From the NCBI GenBank assembly GCA_963971405.1, contig OZ020485.1, positions 43,645,469 through 43,709,468 of the forward strand: a stretch of 64,000 nt of DNA, read 5' to 3'. Below the pieces are notes generated by a model. The model was not told the DNA's origin and searched no databases. It saw only the letters and a program-made list of their open reading frames with translations. Of the stretch, positions 46,846 through 61,398 are shown piece after piece. Source of the DNA: Psococerastis gibbosa. Its lineage: Eukaryota; Arthropoda; Insecta; Psocodea; Psocidae. The translations under genes and the position numbers were made by a program. Every line of letters begins with the position of its first letter. Position 1 is the first letter of the stretch.

Positions 46846-49800
46846 ATGTCGCTCTTAACACTAAGAAAGGGATTCGTCCTATTTCAAACAAATTTAATTA
46901 ATAAGTATTCAACAATTAAAAAGGCTGATCCAGGTAAGTTATTGCCAGTTGCCACCGCTTTATCATACATTGGCCAATCCAATTTTCTAACCCTTTTGCA
47001 ATTCCTTTTGGAACAATTACCGTTGATTTGGCACTCAGGCACACAAGTAATCATTAATCATAAGCCGACACATTTGCTATAGAGTTTTACTCACATCTGA
47101 AGAGGTTAAGGAGAAGATTGATTTTATTCATTGACGGTTTTACAGTAGGACCTATTAGTATTAATTGAAGAACATTGTTGTTACTTAATGGAATATTATT
47201 TTATAGAAGTTAAAAAATGATGGAGCATTGCACTTGTATTTTGGTAAAGGTTAAGTTTAGCTACCCCGCTGTATCAAAAGTCAAATAAAAATGGTTTTAA
47301 TATGGAAGGAAAACATCCCATTTGCAGGGGTTGTCTTATTTACATGCCTCTGACAATATTCCTTCCATAAAAAATTGTATGAGTAATTTCTCCCTATACC
47401 TGCCCATGCAAAAATTCGAACTAAATTCGGCTGTAACTCAAAAACTATACTTTTCCGACTTTTAATTCGTTCGGAAATGGGTTTCTTTACAGCTAAATCA
47501 ACGATATAGAACCAAATTTTGTGATTTTATGAGGGGTAGCTAAACTTAACCTTTACCTGTATTTTTTGTACTGTATATGCATATGCTTATGATATGTACC
47601 TACTTGATATTATAAAACTACCCTTAGTTACTGAGCCATGCGTGGGCGTCATAGTAGAAAAATAACGATAAGATGGCTGAGGCATGTAGACGCAAAGTTA
47701 AAGCTAAAGTGGTACGCGATCAATAGTCATCTTACAAATGATATATACGAAAGCTCGCATCGTATATATTATCATTTGTGTGATGACTGTTGTTCGTTAA
47801 ACACTTGCACGGTCTGCCTGAGTCAACTTTCCGTGACTTTTCTGCTGTGAAGCATGGTGTGACTAAACTCAGCGTAATTTAGAATCTTCGTTCAAAATAC
47901 ATGCACTATAATTACATTTACATACCTTTCACAGCCGGAGTTACTTGATAAAGCAGTAGAATCCGGAGTGATAGGTCGTGTTCGATCTGCAAGCGTACTT
48001 CTAAACGTCTCGTCGACATCTTCAGTGACACTGGGGAGACTTCTATGATTGCATCTCAGAAGCTCAGCAACAGCAGCTCAGCAGTTGCTGCTGAGCCTCT
48101 GAGATACAATCTTAAAAGTCTATGCAGTTCTACTGAAGATCTCAACCGCAGATGTTGACGAAACACTTGGAAGTTCGCTTTCAGATCGACCACAGCCTAT
48201 CAGTTAAATCAGTTGTATTCATGCCATTTTCAAGCTAGCTAGGGCTAGCTTCTGGGCATTGTCATCAATCTCTATCGTCTAAAACAAAATAATTATAAAT
48301 AAATAAAGAACACAATCACCGTATTATCAGGTTCGTCAAAAATTCCCTTACCAAGTAGGAAACTTGTTCCAACAGTCCCCGGAAACAACCTTTACCTCAT
48401 CCAGTGTCCTAATCTCCCGGGGTAGCTTGGCAAACAACCGGATCCCCATCTCCCTAGGAGACCTAAGCGTGGCCGTCGACGACTGCTCTCCCGTAGGAAG
48501 CAGTTCCCTATTTCGGGTCTCATAAGTATGGGTATCACCTGATCTGGGGGGCGGGTTTTTCCGCAGGTGTACTAATGTCTCCAATATATATAGAGCAAGT
48601 AGAGTGAGTATACCAAATTCCCTAAATAGGCAAGATACTATTTGGTCTTTGATACCCGCATTATCCCGGATTCTACTGCTTCATCAAATGCGTGCACTTA
48701 TCTGACGGAACATATTGCCTTCTTGTGCCTTGATTTGCCATTTAATAGAGGTCCTTCTCTTACGAACGAGTGAACACATGCTTACAGGTTGGCTACATAC
48801 GTACTGTTTTTTTTTTTTTTAATATCTGGCCACCGTATAAATCTGATTAGAGTTCCAACACAGAAAGATTAAAAACGGTTGCTCTTATTTTTAATCTAAA
48901 TATTTTTTAGTTATTGCTGGATTAGGGAAGGCCAGTAAAAAGAAAGCTGGTGGGAAGTTTGGCGGCGTAGCACTTACAAAGAAGCTCTTTGATGTAGAGA
49001 CTGATGCCACAAAATTAGTAAATTATGTATGCGGATCAAATTTGCTGAATGAAGGAGGGGAAGATGTTAAAATAAAGCCTGACTCAGAGTATCCAGAATG
49101 GCTGTGGAGCATTCGAACAGGTAATTTACTCTAATATAGAATAGATCATTTAATCGCCCTTATGAAGTTAAAAGGCCTCTAAATACAGACACAAACATTA
49201 ACCCTGACCACCCAGAGCCGACCGTGTCACAGACAACAATGAAATATGACATTACGAGTAATAAATACACTATAAGGCGGGGATTCCACCGACCGGCTAG
49301 GGCTAAATACAAAAACGGTGACGTGGTAGCTGACATTCAAGACATAGGCGGGGTTTCCACCGACCTCGCATTGCAGAATGCAAGTGACATTGACGGAAAT
49401 GTTTGTTTTCCTCTATGCCATAGTTAAAATTCGTCAATGATCATACAGTAAAGTCACAAAAACAAGCTAAAATTAAAAAATGGCGTCATGGGATATGTAA
49501 AGTAAAACATTTTAATAGATTTCTATAAAAAGAAAAATTCTAATATCCGTCAATGTTATTTGCATTCTGCAATGCGAGGTCGGTGGAAACCCCGCCTAAG
49601 TCTTGAATGTCTGCTACCACGTCACCGTTTTTGTATTTAGCCCTAGCCGGTCGGTGGAATCCCCGCCTAATAGCACCCGGCACTCACGCCGTCCAGTTCC
49701 TGAGGTCGTACTAAACCAGGCTGTAAAGAGGTGTGTCAATAAGCTTGCTCTTTATAAACCTAATACTATCCTAAAACATGTCGTGGTGTCCAATTGTCTC

Positions 49801-52293
49801 AAAGTTAAAAGAACCGGTCCGAGTTTACTCGAACATGCTTTCCAATTTATCAATTAGTTGATGGAGGAAATGAGTAATTTCATGGTAAATAATTTTCCTA
49901 TGGTTAAATTTCGGATATCTCGGGGGGGGGGGGGGGGGGGGTGTCCACCTGACGTCACTCGAGGTGAGGTAAATTCTAGATAGGTCAGACCAACAAATTA
50001 CCACCCAGCAATAATGGCAGGGCATCAAATGCATTTGACCGTGAATTTTCATTTTTTCAAAAACATTTTTTTTGCACAAAACCAAATAGTTTTTTGGGAA
50101 AGCAATCTGTCCGGTTTCGTTACTCAATTTAACACCTAAAACATGCCTGAAGGTAGAAATCATCGATAGAAAGGATCCGCAGAAAAATCACTTTTTAGTC
50201 ATTTTTCATGGAAAATGAGTTTTTTTTATTATTTTACCCCCAGAAGCGAACTATCAAGGGGCAAGCGACCCCGTATTTTATTAACATTAATAACGACTAC
50301 AATAAATGTAAATTTAAAAGAAATCTAAAGCTGTTTTTGAGAAATATTTTTTTATGCGTTTTTTTTTGGTTTTGGAGAATAAAACCCCCCCAAATTGAGT
50401 TAGCCCAACAAAAAAAAACATTCCAGAGGTATGATTTTTGTAAATCTACATGCTCAATTTCATCAAAATTGAAAGAGTAGTTTGCCCGGAAATCGATGAA
50501 CAGACAGAGCGACAGACAGATAGACATTTCGTAAAAAACCCTTTTTTGGGTTCCTGGGACCTCAAAACGTGTAAATCCGTTGAAATCTCGGAGTCGAAAA
50601 TTTCGACCATCACAAAGCTTTCCTTACACTACGTATAAATTGGAAAGCAATAAATAAATAACTAATCATTTATTTGCAAACAGACCTTAAGGTCTAATAA
50701 AATGCAACGCATTATGCAATTGGTCAGCAAGTATCGGGAAATGGTCTTCTGACTTGTTTAGACGACACCAAGGCACATCAAAACCTCCTTCCTAGCGTGT
50801 ATTATAGGAGTGCACCGTGCCTCTAGTTGGTAATTTTTTTATAAATAGCCTTTGGTGTGTTTCACAATGGGGTATACAAGTGTTTTTTTTTCTGCCTTAC
50901 CCATTCGAAGCATGATTTTTTTTAAACCTACGCACTTTCGTGCTCAGAAAATTATAAAATGTGCCAATGGATCTCTTGCGTATAGAAATCCTAAATGTCG
51001 GTTTTACATGTGCCGTTATTAGGAAATCACGTGCTTGCGGCATTTGACTGGGGGGGGGGGGGGGGACTGGGGAAGTATTTCTGATTGGCGAACCCCGAGC
51101 TAGGGTTGCCAGATTTGATATCTGAACAAAATTACAAAATATCGGAATTTTGTCGGTACAAATTAAAAACTACCAAGAGGAAGGTGGGCCTCCCATAGGC
51201 GCGGTTTCCACCGACCGGCTAGGGCTAAATACAAATACGGTGACGTGGTAACAGACATTCAAGACTTAGGCGGGGTTTCCACCGACTTCGTATTGCAGAA
51301 TGCAAATGACATTGACGAAAATGTTTGTTTTTCTTTTTATAGAAATCTATTAATTTTTTTTTTAATTAATTAATTAATTTTAAATTGGCTCATTTAAGTT
51401 GTAGAAGACTACTTCATGCATCATGTAATAAGGTATTTTTAATTTTTGAAATAGTAGTTTTCTCATAAACACGATAATACAATAATTTATACTCGGTAAT
51501 TTATTAATTATTATCGTGTTTATGAAAAAACTACAATTTCAAAAAATAAAAATACCTTATTATATGATACATGAAGTAGTCTTCTACGACTTAAATGAGC
51601 CAGATCTTTAATAACTTGCCTCATTAATTAAATATAAAATAAAAAGTACTAAATTTCGAGCTGCCAATTCCTACGGGCTGTACACTCTTAAGAAAATTAT
51701 ATTGGCTTACAGATGGACTATCAAGACTGATATGTACCAGGTGCTGCACTATGGCGCCCATTCCACCGACCGGCTAGGGCTATTTACAAAACTGGTGACG
51801 TGGTAGCAGACATTCAAGACTTAGGTGGGGTTTCCACCGACCTCGCATTGCAGAATTGACGGAAATGTTTATTTTCCTCTATGCCATAGTTAAAATTGAT
51901 CAATGATCATACAGTTAAATCACAAACAACCAAACTAAAATTAAAAAATTGCGTCATGGGATATGTTAAGTACAAACATTTTAATAAATTTCTATAAAAA
52001 GAAAAATTCTAATTTGCGTCAATGTCATTTGCATTCTGCAATGCGAGGTCGGTGGAAACGTCACCAAAGTCTTGAATGTCTGCTACCACGTCACCGTTTT
52101 TGTAAATAGCCCTAGCCGGTCTGTGGAATGGGCACCTAAAGCCAATGTATATTGTATAAATTTTTGAAATTTATTTTCAGGCCCGCCGCCAACATTAGAT
52201 GAAATGGATCCCAACAGCTTAGAATACTGGAGGAAAGTTAGAAAACTAGGCCGCCGTAGAGTAAATTACCTCAAATCAGTTAACTCATTTTAA
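46846..52293 (+). CDS. MRPL54: Mitochondrial large ribosomal subunit protein mL54
   Basis: Three coding exons, 46846-46933, 48911-49120 and 52181-52293, all joined in phase 1 at GT-AG sites, give 136 residues. Exon 1 encodes a basic, amphipathic mitochondrial targeting peptide (MSLLTLRKGFVLFQTNLINK). Exon 2 carries KPDSEYPEWLWSIRTG, and exon 3 PPPTLDEMDPNSLEYWRK followed by a basic tail; these are the family signature. The protein is a metazoan-type component of the 39S mitoribosome subunit. The 3.06-kb second intron is almost filled with mobile elements (A and B families and a foldback), while the exons are intact. Confidence 0.95.
47932..48689. repeat. Family F foldback split by a LINE piece
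   Basis: Left part 47932-48204 has the family arms (ataggtcgtgttcgatctg, gatgttgacgaaacacttgg). The last piece of the right arm (ttatcccggattctactgct) resumes at 48661. Between them lies 48205-48655 with a LINE C-terminus. It lies in mRpL54 intron 1. Confidence 0.6.
48205..48655 (-). pseudogene. LINE C-terminal fragment (5' truncated)
   Basis: Minus frame 48584-48348 encodes the extreme C-terminus of a CR1/jockey-like RT: METLVHLRKN, DTHTYETRNREL, MGIRLFAKLPREIR. The same layout (ETVTYTRKQ, HHTRGRENIHL, MGLRLYNKLPSSLK) closes the LINE at 53538-56164, so they are related elements. No RT core is present. Confidence 0.65.
49276..49667. mobile_element. Family A MITE, complete copy with TAA duplication
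   Basis: Ends GGCGGGGATTCCACCGACC and GGTCGGTGGAATCCCCGCC, flanked exactly by TAA (49273-49275 and 49668-49670). Outer arms: ggctagggctaaatac, gtggtagctgacattcaag. Inner arms: ggtttccaccgacctcgcat. The core has 'tatgccatagttaaaatt'. There is no frame of note. PIF/Harbinger-like by ends and duplication. In mRpL54 intron 2. Confidence 0.8.
49811..50649 (-). repeat. Family B interspersed repeat, copy B4
   Basis: Same boundaries as B2 (gaaccggtccgagtttactc ... ataaattggaaagc). G-run at 49921-49940. The best match to B2 in the window, and in the same orientation. In mRpL54 intron 2. Confidence 0.75.
51198..51350. mobile_element. Family A MITE, left half only
   Basis: Starts GGCGCGGTTTCCACCGACC and keeps the outer and inner left arms to 'gaaatctatta', then breaks off where an AATT repeat and another foldback begin. 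The right arm is missing. Confidence 0.65.
51386..51602. mobile_element. Foldback element with TGGCTCATTTAAG ends
   Basis: Arms of about 95 bases: TGGCTCATTTAAGTTGTAG, cttcatg, aataaggtattttta and ataaacacgataat on the left, with complements on the right ending CTTAAATGAGCCA. The loop is AT-rich. The right-hand flank resembles 32025-32110, so a relative is present there. Confidence 0.7.
51753..52136. mobile_element. Family A MITE, complete copy
   Basis: Ends GGCGCCCATTCCACCGACC and GGTCTGTGGAATGGGCACC; flanks TAT and TAA. It has the same concentric arms and core as 49276-49667 and lies 45 bases before the last mRpL54 exon. Confidence 0.75.
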
Positions 52294-53230
52294 TTCGATA
52301 ATTGACTTGATCAGTAACTTTAAAGGTTAAATCTGCAGAAAATCCTCTGCAAGAAAATGCTGCAACATTAAAATTGAAAAATAGTGGCTGTATACACCTA
52401 TAAAAGTATGAAAATTGATATGTTATCAAACCAACAAAGGAAATAAAATACACACTACTTTAATCCGTCATTTTTTAACTAGCCAGTACAGACGGTTTTC
52501 GACTTAGAAACTAACTGACGTGTTTTAACAGAAGGTGGGTACCGTACAGAGTTCTATAGAAGAGACATTCGCATACTTTTTAAATTTTTGGGGCCACACG
52601 CCACGTCTATTATGACCATCCATTATAAAAACGTACCAGGTAGCCCCAGGAGTGAAAAAATGTCCTATCTCTCCACAGAACTCAAGTACCGTACTGCTTC
52701 GTTCCAATTTGGTATACATGGAACAGCTGATACAGGCTACAACTAATTCTGCCTGTTGGTAGGATATGTGGAAAACTGAAAACCCCCGTTTTTATTTTAT
52801 TTTCCCCGGCCAACAACTTAGACCTCACACCAAGTTAGCAACAATCATACGGCCCTGCCTCATTGTTTTCTTTTCGCCTTCCTTCTATCGCTGATATGAG
52901 GATGTATGGGTTGCAAAGGGACCGTCTACAACAGTTTATAAATAAATAAATGCAATTATTAGTTTACACAAGTTTAATTCTTTAACCAAGTACATTATTA
53001 AATTAAAAAACAAATCATTATAGCGTCCTACGGTGAAGAGTCAAGTGTTTAAATTATATTTTCTGAATGTACAAATGTAGGCTATTATTTCTGGCGAGTG
53101 GCATAGTTGAGTGAATAAAAACGGTGTGTCAAAAAATTCACGATACGATACGATACGATAACTGTACCGGCTATATCAATACTGCTCAAACTTTGTCGTA
53201 AGGTTATTCTTAAAAAGTTAAACAATCTAA
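52294..53230. other. mRpL54 3' region, no recognised gene
   Basis: 'aaataaaatacac' near 52440 could be a poly(A) signal for mRpL54. 52590-52700 resembles repeat sequence at 16035-16110 and 28930-28980 (tctctcc..agaact). A short CGATA tandem repeat lies at 53141-53162. No gene is supported. Confidence 0.4.
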
Positions 53231-53231
53231 G

Positions 53232-56200
53232 GCGCCCATTCTACATACGTACAACGTCAATGAAAATTATGAAATTGAAGGACATTTCAATTTCTCATTG
53301 AGGGGGGCCATTCCATGTTTTTTCAAAAATTAACAATTTTTAATTGAAGCGTATGCGCCAAATTTTTGAAATTTGTTTGCATTTGTTCCTTGAAATTGTA
53401 TTTGTTTTCTTCGTCGCCTTATTATTTAAACCTTTTATAATTTTTGTACAGAAATGCTTTCTTTTTAGAGAAATCAATTAAAATAGTTGTACTTGTCATA
53501 TCCCATGACGCCATTTCTTAATTTTAGATTGTTTGTGTCATCAATCAATCAATCGTGTATTGTCATTATACCTGCATCCATACAATCCATGGACGCAGCT
53601 CGACCTCGTCATAAAGCGAACTACTCGACAAATGAGTCACAAAATATAAAATATAAGCAAAAACAAAAACAACATTGGCAACTAGGGTTGCCACCTATAC
53701 AATATTTTATTGTTCAACGATATTTTAATTGTAATAAGACCCCATAAACTCACTCACGGAGTAAGGACTACACCGCAGGAGTAGTACCTTCACCCCTTTT
53801 CTGAACTCTGAGTCTGTGAGATTTTGGCCTTTCAGGGAACTTGGCAATTTATTGTATAGCCTTAGTCCCATTTGCTGGGGTCCAGTCTGAGTTTTGGCTA
53901 GTCGGACTTGCTCCAAGTGGATGTTTTCCCTACCCCGTGTGTGGTGGTCATGTATGTCACAGTTAGATGTAAGCGCTTGTTTCCGTGTGTATGTGACAGT
54001 TTCCAAAATGTAAAGACCAGCCAGAGGGAGAATCATCATTGAGCGAAAAATGGGTCTACATGTTACCCTCTGATCCCAAATACCCATAAGAGCCCTCACA
54101 GCCCTCTTCTGGAGGCGAAAAACTCGCCCTACATCTGAAGAGTTTCCCCAACAGGTCACTCCATAAGTTAAAAGGGACTGAAAAAGGCTGAAGTACACAG
54201 TTTTAAGCGTATCAGAGTTTACCAGATATGAAAGATTCCTGAGCAAGTATATAGTTGAGGTGAGACGACCACAGAGCTTATGGACGTGGGTCCGCCAGGT
54301 GAGGGAAGCGTCAATAGTGAGGCCTAGGAAGCGAACACATTGCGATTCAATGATCAGATCCTCTTCTATAAGGAGAGAAATTGGTTCGTCGGCACTCGAG
54401 GTCCTGACTTTGAAGACAATGAATTCGGTTTTGTCTCGATTAAGGATAAGCCTGTTATTTTGTAACCAGGTACTGACGTGAGCAAGAGTAGAGTGCGCAA
54501 CGTTGAAAATATTTTCAGCGGTAACATCCACCGATAACACTGTGTCGTCCGCATAAAGGCCAACGTCGATATTCTGGGATACAGAAGCCGTGTAGGACGG
54601 TAGACTATTTATGTAAATAAGAAACATAGTTGGCCCCAATATGCTACCCTGAGGAACACCTGTCAGAACAGGCAGCCAGTTAGCTGCAGCTACCTTGCTG
54701 CCGTTTCCAGTTGTCAACTCGACCATCTGCCATCGGTCAGAGAGGTAAGACCTGAACCAACAATTAGCAACACCCCTTACTCCATAGTCTTCCAGTTTAC
54801 CGAGGAGTATATTGTGATCAACTGTATCAAAAGCTCGGGAAAGATCTAAAAACAGCCCCAAAGGAATACGCTTTTTATCGAGAATATTTAAGATTTTGTT
54901 ATAAAGAAAAGTACATGCATCACCGGTAGACTTTCCCGGGAGAAACCCATACTGCTTGGCTGAGATGATGCAGTGTTTCTTAAGGAAGCTCATTAACCTG
55001 TTATTCATGATTTTTTCAATAACCTTAGAAAAAGCTGGAAGAATACTAATGGGCCTCTTTAGTTGATTCAGCTCTCCCTACTTATAGATCGGTCTTATTA
55101 GCGCCTTTTTAAGGCAGGATGGGAAAACTCCTTCTTGGAAGCTTTTATTAATAAGGTGAACTAAAGGTTCCTCAAGAGCCTTGTAGGAGTCTTTAAGAAG
55201 TCGAGATGGAATACCGTCGGTGCCCACAGAAGCAGTGTGTTTTAGCGACTTAACAGCACCAGCGACTTCTTCACGACTCACAGGAGCTAGGAAGAAGGAT
55301 TCAGCATTTGGATTACCATGTCTAATCGGACGGTCAATTTGCGCGGGGAGACGTTGCAGAAGATCCGAAATAACCCGAGTGAAGTAATTGTTGAAATTAT
55401 CGGCAATTGCCTTTGGATCTGTAATTGAGATGTTGTCAATAGAAATTTTCTTAATAGTAGAACTGGAATTCCCCGAACCCCTTCGCTCATTGATTGTTCT
55501 CCACGACTCCTTGGATCGGTTTTTGGACTTTAAGATTAGGTCAGTGACATGCCGTTTATCAAGTTCATTACATTCTAATTTCAGCCTGGTGAGGGCCTCG
55601 TTGTGTTCAATTTTGAGCCTAGAGTCACCCGTGGCTCTATATACAATTCTAAGGTCACGTAATTTGGTAAACTTGTTTAATAGTTCTCTCTTGACGAACT
55701 TCTTCCGCTTGTGCGGTTTAATGAGGTTAAGAGGAAAGCATAGAGCGTGCAGTGACTTAAGTGTGTCCGTAAATTGTGAGAAACTTAGCTCAGCATTCAA
55801 CTGTCCAAATTTGTCATTCCAAGAAAGTTCATTAATTAATTTAATTAATTTCCTCGTATTAGACGCATTGTAAATTCTCCGAAGGTTTGGAACAGGCTTT
55901 TCACTATTAAAAGGCAAGAAATGTGCATTAATAACTCTAAGAAATTGGGCGTCATGATCGGAGAACCCCACTGAGCGAGATTCAGCGATAAAATTATCAT
56001 GGCTTACATTCACAAACACATTGTCAATACATGTCGCAGAGTCACGGGAGATACGAGTAGGCACATTTATCATATGAATAAAATTATAGCACTTCAAGTT
56101 GTCCAGTATTTCTGACAGTTTATCGTTAATTGACAGAAAGTTTTCATTAAAATCTCCCATAATTATTGTTTGTGATTTTACTCTATGATCAATTTTAACA

Positions 56201-56275
56201 ATGGCATAGAGTAAAATTGAAATGTCCTTCAATTTCATAATTTTCATTGACGTTGTACGTATGTGGAATGCATTA
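53232..56275. mobile_element. Family A-like MITE split by a LINE
   Basis: The left part (53232-53537) begins GGCGCCCATTC and carries 'acgtacaacgtcaatgaaa' and 'cccatgacgccatttctta'. The right part (56165-56275) carries the complement (tttcattgacgttgtacgt) and 'tatgatcaattttaac', both family A core words. The LINE insertion at 53538-56164 lies between. Confidence 0.7.
53538..56164 (-). pseudogene. Non-LTR retrotransposon with endonuclease end and RT
   Basis: Read right to left: the end of the apurinic-type endonuclease (IIMGDFNENF, CIDNVFVN, SDHDAQF), a linker, then RT with LDLSRAFDTVDH, GVPQGSILGP and catalytic YADDT, and a C-terminal tail. Two open parts (56247-55078 and 55008-53725) are in the same frame, interrupted by a single TAG at 55075-55077. 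It is 5' truncated inside the endonuclease. The 3' end is a GATT repeat. A 10-base direct repeat ATTGTTTGTG at 53528-53537 and 56165-56174 marks the insertion site within a MITE. Inactive as it stands, but well preserved and probably young. Confidence 0.92.
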
Positions 56276-56344
56276 TTGCAGTAATATATGGAGTATATAG
56301 CACTAACTTTTAAATTAACTTTTGGTTGAAGAGGCTGTGCGGGC

Positions 56345-56410
56345 TTGTGGTTAAGACGACGCCCCGGTTAGGGTTCGAATCCCGCCAAGTCCGGTTTTTA
56401 TTTACCCTCG
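56345..56410 (+). mobile_element. S2 SINE head fragment
   Basis: 'gtggttaagacgacgccccg' (box A region) and 'gggttcgaatcccgcc' (box B), with a short deletion between them compared with 39351. No family tail. Confidence 0.55.
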
Positions 56411-56538
56411 AATTTCAGTTAACAATCTAAGCATAGAAATTTTGACATTTCTTTATCGAGTAAAGTAGTACTTGTACGCAACTGCTAGAATCCGACCTCC
56501 GCGAGTTGGGAGTCCATAGATGGTGGAGCCAAGTACAA

Positions 56539-56734
56539 ATTTTTAATTTTAGTTTGTTTGTTTGTGATTTTACTGCATGATCATTGATCAATTTAAACTA
56601 TGGCATAGAGGAAAATAAACATTTCCGTCAATTCTGCAATGCGAGGTCGGTGGAAACGCCACCTAAGTCTTGAATGTCTGCTACAACGTCACTGTTTTTG
56701 TAAATAGCCCTAGCCGGTCAATGGAATGGGCACC
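56539..56734. mobile_element. Family A MITE, right half
   Basis: Core words (tgatcattgatcaattt, ggcatagaggaaaataaac) and both right arms, ending GGAATGGGCACC before TAA. The left half is missing. It starts next to a short RTE-tail fragment (56485-56530). Confidence 0.7.
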
Positions 56735-58423
56735 TAAGTCGCGTGTACCTCCTTTTTTATGAGCACCGTAAATGATAGTAATTGATTGATGCACACTTAG
56801 AATCCGATTCTTAATATTATATTGTAATACAACAATTTTTTTTTTAACTTCTCTTTTGACTTGAGAAGATTTTTCATGATTTATTACATTTGGAGTCGCT
56901 CCCACCAGCGCTTGAAAAGTATCAGTAGGAATACTGGACGTCACCATCTGCCAATGCTTGGTAATAGCGTGCGGTACTCCTTACCACCGAGACGTTTGAA
57001 GTGATAATGGGGACGGCCGTACAAGGATATGGATCGTAGAAAATTGTTAATTCAAAATTTTGAAAAGTTTTTTGACAACATAATCAATTCTTTGTTTCAC
57101 AGACTGATGCAATGATAAGATAGAATGGTGTTATGAAAAATAAAAATAAAGCTTTCGCCGTAAATATTCAATTTCACACCTGAATTATTATATTTCTAGA
57201 ACAAAAAACTATAATATAGTGCATTATAAAACAGATTTTATAGATAATAGTAGTAAATCAGACGGGTAAATATATAAGTCTGCATTTTTAGAAAGCATGA
57301 ATTTTTTCCCAACCGGAGGGTTGTGGCCTTGACCGTTGAATGCATAGAAATATAATAGAACTGGAGCGGCGGGGGTCATAATATGCCTTACGAGGCACCG
57401 GTTAACCATAAGCCAACTATCAGAGATAAGTACCAACGCAAAAAATAACAAAGTCTTACACATTGCAGCATAGCAAAGCGGATACCTGGACCCGGTCAAA
57501 AACTCTGTAGTTTAGTAGTTGTGCAGGCTATTTCCCCGCCGAATTGCGTAATTATCTTGTACAGGCTATACTAGCAGCCATATTGATAACAGTCTCCACC
57601 CACGGGATCGTTGAATATCCATTTTATAAACAAAGCCCCGCGTCTCGTACCTGTTCCGCATTTGACTTGTATTATTTCAAATAATTGCAGTTTTACCTAT
57701 TTCTGGCGCTTTACTGTCAAATTAAGTGTTGAGCTTCTGACTAAAGTGCATTTCATTACAAAAGTTCGAGGTTTTTCTTCCCTGTGGGGCACGTAAAAAT
57801 GTTCTTAAAGGTATGTTTTTAATTGCTTCATGCACAAATTTTAGACCTAATGTAATTGTAATTTTTGGTTTAGTCAATAGTGTAAGCATGTCTACGCGTA
57901 TACTATACCCTTCTATCGATTATTTTTACTATACCACTGCGGTTTAAAACATATATTACGAACCCTCTGCAAAGACAATTCCAGGCCAGTCACGTGACCC
58001 CCTCCGGTTTGGCCATAAGACCATTTTCATGTCTTATCTTTGCAGCTGTGAAACGAGGAATTAATTAATTTAGTCAAAAATACGCAAGCTGAATTGTTTA
58101 CAAATTATTGGTAAATGTCTGCCGTTGACATTGAATTTTAAGCCATTTTTAATTTTTGGTAAAGTGGTTAATAATTCTACAAAAAGCTGATGGTTGACAA
58201 GCTACATTCACGTTACCTCAAATTAAAAATTCATGGTATGCACTATGTATAAAATCGTCATCGATTTACTATATTACATTCGTAGCATAAATTAATAAAA
58301 TGAAAAAATATGTAAAATTTTACAATTAATATTTCTTACGGTCAATATCCTTTTAATATTAATACACATACAGTAGATATTATTAATATTATTATTATAT
58401 AAAGGCCAGAAGACAGGGATCCA
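56735..58423. other. Region left of DDA1, no recognised gene
   Basis: AT-rich. The 3' UTR of the minus-strand DDA1 gene lies directly left of 58424. Short frames carry no known motif. Confidence 0.4.
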
Positions 58424-60717
<2,294 letters not shown>

Positions 60718-61398
60718 ACTGGTAGTATAAGTCCAAATAATCGTAATTCAGGTTAATTGAATTGTGAAAAATAATGAAAACTGGTACCTAGCTTCTCATT
60801 AGATCATTCATAATCATAAACAAGACAAGAGTGAGAAGAGTCAGAGGCATAACCGCATAACTCAATATTAACTTATAAACAAATTTCTGGCATTCAGTCT
60901 ACTGCGCAAAAGCTTTGCGCAGATCACATTTGATTTTCAACTTGGCGGGTAAAATATGAAAAGATATTTGTATTGATAATTAATAAACCTTAACCTATTG
61001 GTTATAATTAAATAATAATAAATCAATATATTATAGTGAACATTTACATTTCTACATCATTTTGCCATTTTAAACATGTTTTATAAATATTAATTTTAAC
61101 GAGTAAACGCATCCGCCATCATCAGATCTAAAAATATTTCTGTAAATAACAACATTTCTTTTATAAATTGAATTAGATAATTCGTTTGGACGTCTAATAA
61201 TTAATTAAGTGTTACTATTTTGTTGGATTTCGTTAAGAATTATATATTTAAGTGTTCCAAACAAATTTGTTATTATGGTGGTAAGGTAAACTGCTGAAAG
61301 CGTTGCCTAATATTGTACCAATGAACTGACAAGAAGGCACAGCAGAGCTGTTTTGTGGAAAGTCCTAAAAATGGGTTAAAGTGTAGTGGTGCAGGGAC
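60718..61398. promoter_or_regulatory. Bidirectional intergenic region, DDA1 / MAU2
   Basis: 681 bases between divergent start codons, free of recognised repeats and AT-rich. Both 5' UTRs and promoters are expected here. No specific motif is claimed. Confidence 0.5.

Noticed and set aside
47638-47850. Open frame as a small cysteine-rich protein
   Set aside because: It lies in the mRpL54 intron and overlaps an inverted repeat (acaaatgatatatacga / its complement), so the cysteines are probably chance.
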